In this document: positions 20,077 through 28,429 of the stretch, one piece after another
Position numbering within the stretch: position 1 is the stretch's first letter
Layout: the number at the start of each line of letters is the position of its first letter
From: Betaproteobacteria bacterium
GTDB lineage: Bacteria; Pseudomonadota; Gammaproteobacteria; Burkholderiales; SG8-39
DNA: 35,005 nt
NCBI GenBank assembly: GCA_947482825.1
Contig: CANKMT010000060.1
Location: 1 to 35,005 of the forward strand
Direction of reading: 5' to 3'
The notes under the pieces: generated by a model
Database searches by the model: none
What the model was told of the DNA's origin: nothing
What the model saw: the letters and a program-made list of their open reading frames with translations, nothing else
Translations under genes and position numbers: made by a program

Positions 20077-21042
20077 ATGAAAACCATAGCAGCCCTGCTT
20101 GCCGCGGCATGCGCGGTACTCGCGCCCGCACAGTCGTTGGCGCAGAAGTTTCCCGAAAAACCAATCCGTTTCATCGTCCCCTTCCCGCCCGGCGGCGGCA
20201 ACGACATCCTCGCGCGCCTGCTCGCACCCAAGATGGGCGAGTCGCTCGGCCAGCCGGTGGTCATCGACAACCGCGCTGGCGCCGGCGGCAACATCGGCAC
20301 CGATCTCGCCGCCAAGTCGCCCCCGGACGGCTACACCATCGTCATCGCCTCCAACCAGGTGACGATGAACCCGGCGCTGTACGCCAAGCTGCCGTTCGAC
20401 ATCGAGAAGGATTTTGCGCCGGTGGCGCTCGCGGCTTCGGTGCCGATGGTGCTCGCGGTGCATCCCTCGGTCCCCGCAAACAACGTGCGCGACCTCATCG
20501 CGCTGGCGAAAGCGAATCCCGGCAAGTACAACCACAGCACACCGGGCGCCGGCACCCCGCAGCACATCGCCTTCGAAGTGTTCAACCACGCAGCAGGTAT
20601 CAACATCACGCACGTGCCGTACAAGGGCACCGGCCCGGCGATCGCCGATCTGATCGCGGGGCAAGTGCAGACCGCGTTCGGCACGATGGCCTCGCTCGAG
20701 CAGCACGTGAAGGCCGGCAAGCTGCGGGCGCTCGCCGTCGCAACGCCGAAGCGCTCGCTGGCGATGCCCAACGTGCCGACGGTCGCCGAGTCCGCGCTTG
20801 CCGGATTCGACGTGTCGCTGTGGTATTCGATCCTCGCGCCGGCCGGCACGCCGGCGCCCATCCTCGCGCGGCTCTCGGCCGAAGTGTCGAAGGCGCTTGC
20901 CGCACCCGAAGTAAGGGATCGCCTGGTCTCGCAAGGATTCGAAATCTCCTACCTGCCGCCCGAGCAGATGAACGCCCTCATGAAAGGCGACATCGCGCGC
21001 TGGGGCAAGGCGCTGCGCGAAATCGGCCTGAAGCTCGACTGA
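20077..21042 (+). CDS. Tripartite tricarboxylate transporter substrate-binding protein (Bug/TctC family)
   Basis: 321 residues with a signal peptide (about 1-22, LAPAQSLAQ). Family motifs: FIVPFPPGGGNDILARLLAP, GQPVVIDNRAGAGGNIGTD, PPDGYTI, THVPYKGTGPAIADLI and NVPTVAESALAGFDV. Binds a small carboxylate or related ligand in the periplasm; no TctA/TctB genes are present. The ATG follows AAGGAGGAAA at a good spacing. Thirteen bases after its stop begins a type III CoA transferase gene, and an AcuI-like reductase follows, so its ligand may be the acid that those enzymes activate and reduce. Confidence 0.94.
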   Translation: MKTIAALLAAACAVLAPAQSLAQKFPEKPIRFIVPFPPGGGNDILARLLAPKMGESLGQPVVIDNRAGAGGNIGTDLAAKSPPDGYTIVIASNQVTMNPALYAKLPFDIEKDFAPVALAASVPMVLAVHPSVPANNVRDLIALAKANPGKYNHSTPGAGTPQHIAFEVFNHAAGINITHVPYKGTGPAIADLIAGQVQTAFGTMASLEQHVKAGKLRALAVATPKRSLAMPNVPTVAESALAGFDVSLWYSILAPAGTPAPILARLSAEVSKALAAPEVRDRLVSQGFEISYLPPEQMNALMKGDIARWGKALREIGLKLD

Positions 21043-21055
21043 CGAGGCTGCGTCC

Positions 21056-22270
21056 GTGAGCATCAACGCAGCGCTCGCCGGCATCCGGGTCCTCGACTTC
21101 GCGCAGGTCGGCGCAGGCCCAATGTGCAGCATGCAGCTCGGCGACCTCGGCGCGGATGTATTCAAGGTCGAGCCGCCCGCGGGCGACCTCGGCCGCAAGC
21201 TCGGCCCGCCCTGGCAGGAGGGCGAGTCGGTCGTCTCGATGAGCTTCAACCGCAACAAGCGCTCGCTTGTCATCGACATGAAGAAACCCGAAGGACCGAG
21301 CCTCGTGCGGCGCATGGTCGCGCAGGCCGACGTGGTGATGGAAAGCTTCCGGCCGGGCGTGATGGCCAAGCTCGGCATCGGCTACGAGGCGCTCAGCGCC
21401 GTGAATCCGCGCATCGTTTTCTGTTCGATTTCCGCCTATGGCCAGACCGGGCCGTGGAAAGACAAGCCCGGTGTGGACGGCATCATCCAGGCCGTGTCGG
21501 GCCTGATGAGCAACATCGGCGACGCGGACTCCCCGCCGATGAAAGTGCTGGTCCCGGCGGTGGACATGGTCACCGGCTTTCTCGCCACGACAGCGGTGCT
21601 CGCGGCCTTGCGCGCGCGCGATGCCGACGGCCGCGGCCAGCACCTCGACCAGAGCCTCTACAACAGCGCCGTGATGCTCCAGCAGTCGGCCGTGGCTTCC
21701 TTCCTCTCGGACGGCCAAGTCCCTGCCCGCACCGGCACGGCTGCGCCCTACTCCGCGCCGAACGAGGCCTACCCCACCAAGGACGGCTGGATCATGATCG
21801 CCGCCTATCACGAGGACCGCTGGAAGGCGTTCTGCAACGTGCTCGGCGATCCGGCGCTGGCAGCGCATCCTGATTTCGCGACCAACCCGCAGCGCGTGGC
21901 CAATCGCGCCAAGCTGATGACACAGCTCACGAAGCTGCTGGCGGCGAAAACCTCGGCCGAGTGGCAGGAAGTCCTCGAAGCGGCCGACATCATCTGCGGG
22001 CCGATCGCCGACTACCGCATGCTCATGGAATCCCCGCAGCTTGCGCACAACGGCGTGATCGTCGAGGCGACCAACTCGATCGCGGGCAAGCTGCGCATGC
22101 CCGGTATGGCGCTTGGCGACCGCAATGCGCAATCGCGCGTGCATCGCGGGCCGCCCGCGATCGGCGAACACAGTTGCGAAGTCCTTGCGGCGTTCGGCCT
22201 CTCGCAATCCGAAATCGATGCGTTGCTTGCAAGCGGCGCGGTCGTGCAGCGAAAGGAAGCAGGAAAATGA
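21056..22270 (+). CDS. Type III CoA transferase (CaiB/BaiF family)
   Basis: 404 residues starting at GTG. The catalytic Asp170 is in VLVPAVDMVTGF, which corresponds to Asp169 of formyl-CoA transferase. Other family blocks: GIRVLDFAQVGAGPMCSMQL, DVFKVEPPAGD, NRNKRSLVIDMKKPEG, GYGL-like GIGYEAL and FCSISAYGQTGPW. The enzyme moves CoA between acids through an aspartyl-CoA thioester. Substrate unknown; 'formyl-CoA' or 'carnitine' should not be read into it. Its stop overlaps the start of the reductase gene (ATGA). Confidence 0.93.
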   Translation: MSINAALAGIRVLDFAQVGAGPMCSMQLGDLGADVFKVEPPAGDLGRKLGPPWQEGESVVSMSFNRNKRSLVIDMKKPEGPSLVRRMVAQADVVMESFRPGVMAKLGIGYEALSAVNPRIVFCSISAYGQTGPWKDKPGVDGIIQAVSGLMSNIGDADSPPMKVLVPAVDMVTGFLATTAVLAALRARDADGRGQHLDQSLYNSAVMLQQSAVASFLSDGQVPARTGTAAPYSAPNEAYPTKDGWIMIAAYHEDRWKAFCNVLGDPALAAHPDFATNPQRVANRAKLMTQLTKLLAAKTSAEWQEVLEAADIICGPIADYRMLMESPQLAHNGVIVEATNSIAGKLRMPGMALGDRNAQSRVHRGPPAIGEHSCEVLAAFGLSQSEIDALLASGAVVQRKEAGK

Positions 22271-23256
22271 AATTCAAGGCGGTACGCCTCTACAACGAGG
22301 ACGGCAGGCGCGTGAGCCGCATGGTCGAGCAGTCGCTCGACGATCTCGATCCCGGCGACGTCGTCATCCAATCGAAATTTGCGGCGGTCAACTACAAGGA
22401 CGCGCGCGCGGTGACCGGCGTAGACAAGGTGATCACGCGCTACCCGTGCATCCCCGGCGTCGAGGTGGCCGGTGTGGTGGTGGAATCGAAGGACCCAACG
22501 TTTCGCGCAGGCGACGTGGTCACCGTGCAGGGCGGGCGCGACTTCGGCATGCGGCGCGACGGCGGCTACAGCGAATACGTGCGCGTGCCGGCCGAGTGGG
22601 TCGGGCGTGTACCCGAGGGCACTGATCCGTTCGAATCGGTGGCGATGGGACTGGCGGCCTACACCTCCGCGCTCGCGGTCGAAGAACTCCTCAACCGCGG
22701 CGTGACGCCCGACAAGGGGCCGGTGCTGGTGACCGGCGGCACCGGCGGCAGTTCGTCGTTTGCGATCGACATGCTCGCGGGCCTGGGCTACCACGTGGTC
22801 GCAAGCACAGGGAAGGCCGCCGAGCATGCCTACCTGCGCAACATCGGCGCATCCGAAATCGTCGGGCGCGACGGCATTGCGGGCGGCGGCAAGCCGCTCG
22901 AAGACCAACGCTGGGCCGGCGCGATCGACGCGGTCGGTGGCAAGCCGCTCGACCAACTGTTGCGTTCGATGCAGCAGCGCGGCGTGGTCTGCGCCTTCGG
23001 CAACGCCGCGAGCGAGACGCTCAACACCTCGATCTACCCTTTCATCCTGCGCGGCGTGACGCTTACCGGCATCAACGGCAACCACCCGGTGCCGGAGCGC
23101 GGATCGGCATGGACGCGCATGCAGCCCGGCGGCGACCTGCGGCCAAGGCATATCCGCACGATTGCGTATACGATCGCCTTCGACGACCTGAAGACGCATT
23201 GCGACAAGCTGATCGCCTCCGGCGTGCGCGGGCGCGCGGTCGTGAAGTTTGCCTGA
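22267..23256 (+). CDS. AcuI/YhdH-like NADPH quinone oxidoreductase family protein (acrylyl-CoA reductase type)
   Basis: 329 residues, a zinc-free medium-chain dehydrogenase. FAAVNYKDARAVTGVDKVI and YPCIPGVEVAGVVVES are the YhdH/YhfP marks; the nucleotide fold has VLVTGGTGGSSSFAIDMLAGLG, and DAVGGKPLDQLL follows. Known AcuI members reduce acrylyl-CoA to propionyl-CoA; the neighbouring CoA transferase makes an enoyl-CoA substrate plausible, but this is inference. The ATG overlaps the CoA transferase stop by four bases. Confidence 0.92.
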   Translation: MKFKAVRLYNEDGRRVSRMVEQSLDDLDPGDVVIQSKFAAVNYKDARAVTGVDKVITRYPCIPGVEVAGVVVESKDPTFRAGDVVTVQGGRDFGMRRDGGYSEYVRVPAEWVGRVPEGTDPFESVAMGLAAYTSALAVEELLNRGVTPDKGPVLVTGGTGGSSSFAIDMLAGLGYHVVASTGKAAEHAYLRNIGASEIVGRDGIAGGGKPLEDQRWAGAIDAVGGKPLDQLLRSMQQRGVVCAFGNAASETLNTSIYPFILRGVTLTGINGNHPVPERGSAWTRMQPGGDLRPRHIRTIAYTIAFDDLKTHCDKLIASGVRGRAVVKFA

Positions 23257-23276
23257 AGGGTGTCCGCGCCGGAGTT

Positions 23277-23341
23277 GAAATGCTGCCATTTTTCGGGTTT
23301 GCCCCGCGTGTTTATTGGCTTCCAAGGCGAAATGCTGCCAT
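23277..23341. repeat. Pair of direct 13-bp repeats before the cupin gene
   Basis: GAAATGCTGCCAT occurs at 23277-23289 and 23329-23341, 52 bp apart, in the 106-bp spacer between the AcuI-like and cupin genes. Could be a regulator's paired site or chance; the spacing is close to five helical turns. Confidence 0.7.
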
Positions 23342-23362
23342 CACCCCTCCAAAGGAGAGCGC

Positions 23363-23812
23363 ATGAAACTCGACAATGACCACCCCGCGGAGTTCCGCAC
23401 CGATCACCCGGCGGAGTACCGCCATATTGACGACATGGCTTGGGAGACGCTGCGCTTTCCAGGCCAGCAGAGCAAGATGCTTTTCCACCCGCGCCCCGAG
23501 CGGCCGACCGAGCCGAACGCCGGATTCGTGCGCTACGAGCCGGGCGCGCACCACCCGCTGCACCGCCACGACTTCGCGCAGGTCTGGTACGTGCTCGAAG
23601 GCACCTTCAAGATCGGCGAGCGCACCGTCGACCCCGGCACGATGATCCACTACCCGGACCCGCACTTCGAGGCCGACCTGTCGACTGCCACCGGCGGGCT
23701 GATGCTGTTCGTGCAGTACCAGGGTCCGAGCACCGGCAAGGGCCCGATCTACGACGGGCGCTTCAACATGGAGAAGCGGAAAGACCTGTCGGAGGAGAAC
23801 CTGCAGGTGTAA
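23363..23812 (+). CDS. Cupin domain protein
   Basis: 149 residues with one cupin domain. Metal-site motif 1 is GAHHPLHRHDFAQVWYVLEG (His residues plus Glu) and motif 2 is PGTMIHYPDPHFEADL. Single-domain cupins of this kind include dioxygenases, isomerases and ligand sensors; no specific activity can be named. The start follows AAAGGAGAG. The N-terminus contains an octapeptide duplication (DHPAEFRT, DHPAEYRH). Last gene of the TctC-CoA transferase-reductase run, though separated from it by 106 bp. Confidence 0.9.
   Translation: MKLDNDHPAEFRTDHPAEYRHIDDMAWETLRFPGQQSKMLFHPRPERPTEPNAGFVRYEPGAHHPLHRHDFAQVWYVLEGTFKIGERTVDPGTMIHYPDPHFEADLSTATGGLMLFVQYQGPSTGKGPIYDGRFNMEKRKDLSEENLQV
23378..23425 (+). 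repeat. 24-bp tandem duplication inside the cupin gene
   Basis: Two adjacent 24-bp units (23378-23401 and 23402-23425) encode DHPAEFRT and DHPAEYRH. Five DNA differences suggest that it is not brand new. It lengthens the N-terminal arm ahead of the cupin barrel. Confidence 0.75.
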
Positions 23813-23824
23813 CGAACAGGCACA

Positions 23825-23842
23825 GGGGAACCCAGGTTCCCC
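23825..23842. terminator. Dyad between converging cupin and rlmJ genes
   Basis: GGGGAAC (23825-23831), loop CCAG, GTTCCCC (23836-23842): a perfect 7-bp stem halfway between the two stop codons. There is no T run on either side, so it is only a possible bidirectional terminator. Confidence 0.4.
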
Positions 23843-23860
23843 CGTGACCCCTTCCTGTCC

Positions 23861-24706
23861 TCAGGCGAGTTCGCTCTCGAGCGCGTACCCGGCGCCCGCA
23901 TCCTGCCCGAGCGCCTTCACCAGCCAGGGCATCGCGTCCTTCAGCAGCGCCGGCAGGTCCCAGGGCGGGTTGAGAATGAACAACCCGCTGCCATGCAATC
24001 CGTAGCCGTCTACAGAGGGCGCTTTCACGGTCAGCGCGACATGCAGCCAGTCCTTCCTTTGCAGGCGCTTCAGCGACGCCGGAAACTGCCCCGACTCGCG
24101 CCGCTGCACAACCGGGTACCAAAGCACATAAACACCGGTGGCAAAGCGCTGGAGCGCGTCCTCGATCGCCGCACGCGCGCGGGCATAGTCCCGTTTGTCT
24201 TCGTAGGAGGGATCGATCAGCACGAGTCCGCGTCGCGACGGCGGCGGCAACACCGACTTGAGCGCATCGAACCCATCGCCCGCCTGGACCATCACCCGGG
24301 GGCTGTCCTTCGCGAAATGCTCTCTTAATCCGCGGCTTTCGGTGCTGTGCAGCTCGAAGAGGCGCAAGCGGTCCTGCTCGCGCAGCAGATTCATCGCGAT
24401 CTGCGCCGAACCCGGATAGGCGCGCAGCTTGCCGTCCGGATTCAGGCCGCGCACCTGCTCGAGGTAGTCCGCAATCAAAGGCGGTGCATCCTTCGCTCCC
24501 CACAGCCGCCCGATGCCGGTCTCGTACTCTGCATTCTTTTGCGCCCACGCCTCATCCAACGCATAGCCGGCCGCACCGGCATGCGTGTCCACGTACCAGA
24601 GCGGTTTTTCCTTCTTCGTGAGGTAACCGAGCAGGTGCACCAGCACGGCGTGCTTCAGCACATCGGCATGATTGCCGGCGTGGAACGCGTGGCGATAGCT
24701 CAGCAC
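23861..24706 (-). CDS. rlmJ: 23S rRNA (adenine(2030)-N6)-methyltransferase
   Basis: 281 residues. The N-terminus MLSYRHAFHAGNHADVLKHA is almost diagnostic for RlmJ; it begins with GTG here. The N6-adenine motif is DPSYEDKRDY, a Ser variant of the DPPY motif. WYVDTHAGAAGYAL and GSGLFILNPPW are also family blocks. It modifies A2030 of 23S rRNA with SAM. The start is fixed by homology because the longer frame extends far into non-homologous sequence. Stands alone, divergent from the next TctC gene. Confidence 0.95.
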   Translation of the reverse strand: MLSYRHAFHAGNHADVLKHAVLVHLLGYLTKKEKPLWYVDTHAGAAGYALDEAWAQKNAEYETGIGRLWGAKDAPPLIADYLEQVRGLNPDGKLRAYPGSAQIAMNLLREQDRLRLFELHSTESRGLREHFAKDSPRVMVQAGDGFDALKSVLPPPSRRGLVLIDPSYEDKRDYARARAAIEDALQRFATGVYVLWYPVVQRRESGQFPASLKRLQRKDWLHVALTVKAPSVDGYGLHGSGLFILNPPWDLPALLKDAMPWLVKALGQDAGAGYALESELA

Positions 24707-24830
24707 AGCACAATTATCCCAGACGCGGAGAGGTTCCCGTGTTCGACCCGCGCTGACGGCTGGTAGGGATATCGCCCTCGGAGTAGGATTCCGCCACGCG
24801 GTTACGACCAAACCTGAGGAGGAGCGGGCC

Positions 24831-25811
24831 GTGACGAAATCCATGAATTTCCTGGCTGCGGCTGGAACGATGGCCCTTGCCGCGCTCATCCTTGCGCCGG
24901 CCGCGGTGGCGCAAGGCCAGTATCCGAGCAAGCCGATCCGCATGGTCCTGCAGTTTCCTGCCGGGGGCCTGGTCGATGTGATCGCCCGCCTGCTGTCGCA
25001 GCCGCTCACCCAGCAGCTCGGCCAACCGATCATCGTCGACAACCGGCCGGGCGCGGACGGCGCGATCGCCGGTGAAAACGTGGTCAAGTCGGCGCCCGAC
25101 GGCTACACGGTCTTCTTCGCCACCACCGGCGCCATTGCATCGATCCAGGGCCTGCGCAAGAACCCGCCTTACGATTCGCTGGTGGATTTCACCCCGATCT
25201 CCATGATCGGGCGCTTCCCGTTCTTCGTCTTCGCGCATCCTTCGCTGCCCTCGAAAAGCCTCGCGGAGCTGATCGACTACGCCAGGGCCAATCCAGGCAA
25301 GCTGAACTATGGCAGCGGCAGCGTGCCGAGCATCATCGCCACCTCGCAGATTGCCCAGCTGGCCAAGTTGCAGATGCAGCACATCCCGTACAAGGGGGAC
25401 CCGCCGCTGATGCTCGACCTTGTCGCGGGTCGGGTGCATTTCGCGTTTGCGAGCACTTCGCCGGGTGGACCGCTCGCCAAGGAAGGCAAGCTGCGCGTGC
25501 TCGGCACGCTGGGCTCGCGTCGCAGCGCGTTGTTCCCGGATGCGCCGACCATGGCCGAGTCCGGGTTCCCGCAGTTCAAGCTGGTGTCGTGGTGCGCGAT
25601 GTTCGGGCCGGCAAAGCTGCCGGTCGACATCGTCGAGCGCCTCGCGCGCGAGTTCAACACGGCGATCAAGCGCCCCGAGGTCAAGGACGCCCTCGACAAA
25701 TACGGCTTCGAGCTCGAAGGCTCCACGCCGCAGGAACTGACCGCGTATGTGCGCGAACAGGTCGCCTACTGGAAGCAGAGCGTGCAGGAAGCGGGCATCA
25801 CGCCGGACTGA
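24831..25811 (+). CDS. Tripartite tricarboxylate transporter substrate-binding protein (Bug/TctC family)
   Basis: 326 residues, signal peptide through about residue 27 (LILAPAAVAQ). Motifs: MVLQFPAGGLVDVIARLLSQ, GQPIIVDNRPGADGAIAGEN, APDGYTV, QHIPYKGDPPLMLDL, APTMAESGFPQF. It departs from the other two copies at the ligand loop, with FPAGGLVD in place of FPPGGGND. Starts at GTG behind GAGGAGGAG; an ATG four codons later is possible. Four bases after the stop a dioxygenase gene begins. No permease genes are near. Confidence 0.93.
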   Translation: MTKSMNFLAAAGTMALAALILAPAAVAQGQYPSKPIRMVLQFPAGGLVDVIARLLSQPLTQQLGQPIIVDNRPGADGAIAGENVVKSAPDGYTVFFATTGAIASIQGLRKNPPYDSLVDFTPISMIGRFPFFVFAHPSLPSKSLAELIDYARANPGKLNYGSGSVPSIIATSQIAQLAKLQMQHIPYKGDPPLMLDLVAGRVHFAFASTSPGGPLAKEGKLRVLGTLGSRRSALFPDAPTMAESGFPQFKLVSWCAMFGPAKLPVDIVERLAREFNTAIKRPEVKDALDKYGFELEGSTPQELTAYVREQVAYWKQSVQEAGITPD

Positions 25812-25815
25812 GCTT

Positions 25816-26709
25816 ATGGACAACTCCGATTCGCGCTTCCTGCGCTTCCGAGTCGCGCCGCGGATGCCGAAATTCGGCGCCTGGGTCGAAGGCGTCGACC
25901 TGGCCCGCGATCTGCCGCCGGACGTCCAGCGCGAACTGCGCGTGGCCTGGCTTCACTATGGCGTGCTGTTCTTTCGCGGCCAATCCAAATTGACTCCGCA
26001 ACAACACGTGGCTCTTTCGCACGTTTTTGGCGCCGGTCCGTATGAAGGGAACCCCCAGTTCGAGCGTCATAAGGAAAACCCGCAGGTCGAACTGCTGGTA
26101 TCCGATGCTGAGCGGGTCTCGAACTCCGATCAATGGCACACGGACCTTTCCTACAACAATCCGGCGCCGCTCGGCACGATCATCCAAATCCAGGAAAAGC
26201 CGCCCGTAGGCGGAAACACCGCCTGGGCCTGCATGCGCAAAGCCTATGAATGGCTGTCACCACCCATGCGCGCTTGCCTGGATGAACTCGTGGCGGTGCA
26301 CGCGCACGTCAACCATCGCCGCCTGTCGTGGGCAAATCTCGTCGAACCGACCGTGTTGATCGACATCCTGCGCAATGATCCTCCCGTGAAGCATCCGGTC
26401 GTGATGCGGCACCCGATCACCGGCACTGGCGGCCTTTATGTCAACGAGTTGTTTACGCGCGACATCTGCGACATGCATCCGGTCGAGAGTGCCGCGCTTC
26501 TGGCCATGCTGCATCGTTGGTCCCGCCTGCCCGAATTCCAACTCCATCACGAGTGGCAGCAAAACGATATTGCGGTGTGGGACAACTACCGAACCCAGCA
26601 CTACGCGCTCTACGATTATTTTCCGGCGTACAGGGTGAACCAGCGGGTCACCACCCGGATGTTCGAGGATTTTGCGCAGTTGAAGGGAGATATGAATGCG
26701 ATCGGATGA
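25816..26709 (+). CDS. TauD/TfdA-type Fe(II)/2-oxoglutarate-dependent dioxygenase
   Basis: 297 residues. Iron ligands His108 and Asp110 are in DQWHTDLSY, the distal His in NYRTQHYALYDY, and the 2-oxoglutarate Arg in VNQRVTTRM. N-terminal FGAWVEGVDLARDLP and LHYGVLFFRGQ match the TauD type better than the first dioxygenase in this window does. The gene sits four bases after a TctC gene, so the pair likely handles one exogenous substrate. Ribosome site weak; start by homology. Substrate unknown. Confidence 0.92.
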   Translation: MDNSDSRFLRFRVAPRMPKFGAWVEGVDLARDLPPDVQRELRVAWLHYGVLFFRGQSKLTPQQHVALSHVFGAGPYEGNPQFERHKENPQVELLVSDAERVSNSDQWHTDLSYNNPAPLGTIIQIQEKPPVGGNTAWACMRKAYEWLSPPMRACLDELVAVHAHVNHRRLSWANLVEPTVLIDILRNDPPVKHPVVMRHPITGTGGLYVNELFTRDICDMHPVESAALLAMLHRWSRLPEFQLHHEWQQNDIAVWDNYRTQHYALYDYFPAYRVNQRVTTRMFEDFAQLKGDMNAIG

Positions 26710-26717
26710 GCACACAC

Positions 26718-26732
26718 GCCGCCTACGGCGGC
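26718..26732 (+). terminator. Hairpin after the second dioxygenase gene
   Basis: GCCGCC-TAC-GGCGGC lies eight bases after the stop codon; the stem is strong but no T run follows, so termination is only possible. The remaining spacer to 26808 shows nothing else. Confidence 0.35.
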
Positions 26733-26808
26733 AGACCTTGACCGCGCTCTTGCTCGCCACATCCCAGAGCCAGGAGCGGATAACAGGGAATCCAGGGTTG
26801 CGCTGTTC

Positions 26809-27210
26809 TTAGCACCTCGGCTTGAACGCATCGTCCACCTCGACGCGATAGCCATTGGCCAGCCGATTCGTCTCGTTCGCCAGGCCCACCACCGCCATCA
26901 GCTCACCCAGCATCGCGTCGGTCATGCCCTTCTTGCGCGCGCCGGCAGTGTGCGAGTAGGTGCAGTATTCGCAGCCGTTCGTCGCACTGACCGCCACGTA
27001 GATCATCTCTTTCACCAGCGGGTCGAGCGCACCCGGCGCCATCACCTGCCGAACGTTGTCCCACATGCGGCGCAGGTTGGCCGGGTCGTGCGCGAGCACC
27101 TTCCAGAAATTGTTCACCCAGTCGGTGCCGCGCGCTTGCATGATTTCGTCGTAGACCGCCTTCACTTCGGGCGGGGCGTCGGCATATTCGATCATCGGGA
27201 CGAGGGCCAC
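26809..27210 (-). CDS. Carboxymuconolactone decarboxylase / AhpD-like protein
   Basis: 133 residues with the CMD fold. The AhpD-type redox site is present: Cys80 and Cys83 in GCEYCTYSH with His87. Proteins with this CxxC act as thiol-based peroxidases or disulfide reductants; those without it are decarboxylases, so the first role is more likely here. GTG is chosen as start because GGAGG stands six bases ahead. It lies 44 bp after the broken methyltransferase on the same strand. Confidence 0.9.
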   Translation of the reverse strand: MALVPMIEYADAPPEVKAVYDEIMQARGTDWVNNFWKVLAHDPANLRRMWDNVRQVMAPGALDPLVKEMIYVAVSATNGCEYCTYSHTAGARKKGMTDAMLGELMAVVGLANETNRLANGYRVEVDDAFKPRC

Positions 27211-27254
27211 GGAATTCCTCCAATCAAACGCGGGATTGCATCCCGCAAAGCGTC

Positions 27255-28222
27255 TTACTTCAATCCGAACACGAGGTACCCGAGGCGCCGCAGCGACTCG
27301 AGGAAATTGGCCGTGCTGGGACGATCGGCAGCGGCCTGCCCCTCGAGACACGCCTCGACCGAACGGGTCCCGTCGAACCGGCCGGCAAGGGCCGATTGCC
27401 AGTCATTCAGTTCAATATCGGGAAAGCTCTCCCGCCTGAGCAACGCCTTGCCGTTCTCCCGGCAAAAATAGTCGCCCGTCCACGCGGGCAACAGCCGGTT
27501 GAAATTTCCCGGCGCGACTTCGATGTGATAGTCATGGACCGGGCGGTCGTCCCTGCAGGCGATCATGCAGTGAGTCCCGATCGAGCAGGAGAACAGCTCG
27601 ATCGCCGGCCAGATCTCGCGCTCCGAAAGGCCCAGCGTCCATTGGTACAGCGGATGGTCGGTTCCAACGTACCTATTCGGGTAATAGAACTGGATCTGGC
27701 TCGGCGACCAGGACTGGAAAACCAGGTTGCTTTTCTTCCGGTGCGCGCGTACTTGCCGTAGACCATCAGGCCCATGCTGCCGTCGGTCTTGAGGCATTCG
27801 CGCAACGCCCTCAGGCCCGTCTCCGGGGACTTGAGGTGGTGAAGCACGCCGACGCAGAGAATCAGGTCGAAGCGCCTGCCCAGTGTCGCAAGCTCCTCCA
27901 GCGGCATCTGGATCAGCTCGAGATTGTCCAGGCCGTGCTTGTCTTTGAGATACGCCTCATGCGCAAGGCTGCTGGCGCTGACGTCGACGCCGGTGACGCG
28001 ACATTGTCGGTTGTGGAACGCGATCGAAGCGGCCTGGTTGGCGCCGCAACCGGCAATCAGGATCTCCTTGCGATGCCAGTCGGCGCAACGGGGCCAGTAC
28101 GCGAAATGGGTCGCCCAGCAGGAGGGGTCGAGTTGCTCACGGATCGGACTGGTCGACAAGTCATCGACCGGGCTCGGGTAGACCCAGTTTTCGTATTGCT
28201 CCTGGACGATGTCTTTGCTCAT
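27255..28222 (-). pseudogene. Class I SAM-dependent methyltransferase, internal deletion and frameshift
   Basis: Starts MSKDIVQEQYENWVYPSPVD and carries a methyltransferase domain: ILIAGCGANQAASIAF (SAM motif I), VTGVDVSASSLAHE, and LILCVGVLHHLKSPE. After SMGLMVYGKYARTG the frame goes wrong; the homologous C-terminal part (LVFQSWSPSQIQFYYPNRY through SIGTHCMIACRDDRP) continues in another frame to a stop at 27255. The break is near 27731-27742. Family members have about 70 more residues at this point (a segment with VYMLQE and DRAYTV), so a deletion that also shifted the frame best fits. The two halves would give a truncated, probably inactive protein. Sequencing error alone would not remove the segment. 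Confidence 0.8.
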
Positions 28223-28263
28223 GCGTTCTCGCCCCGGAAGGAACAGGCAGATCGGCCGCGAAC

Positions 28264-28285
28264 AAAAAAGCCGCATTTCTGCGGC
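28264..28285 (-). terminator. Intrinsic terminator after tRNA-Pro(GGG)
   Basis: On the minus strand GCCGCA-GAAA-TGCGGC is followed by six T. It lies 33 nt after the tRNA 3' end and ends the tRNA (and any merR read-through) transcript just before the methyltransferase remnant. Confidence 0.85.
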
Positions 28286-28317
28286 CAACGGCACTGCGAA
28301 TCGAGCTTCCGAATCAC

Positions 28318-28394
<77 letters not shown>

Positions 28395-28403
28395 AGGGCG
28401 CGG

Positions 28404-28409
28404 ATTATA
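28404..28409 (-). promoter_or_regulatory. -10 box of tRNA-Pro(GGG)
   Basis: Perfect TATAAT on the minus strand, then a GC-rich discriminator CCGCG. Transcription would begin only two or three bases before the mature tRNA. No good -35 box; the region overlaps the end of merR. Similar block to that of tRNA-Pro(CGG). Confidence 0.5.
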
Positions 28410-28429
28410 GCAGAGGGGCGATGCCGCCC

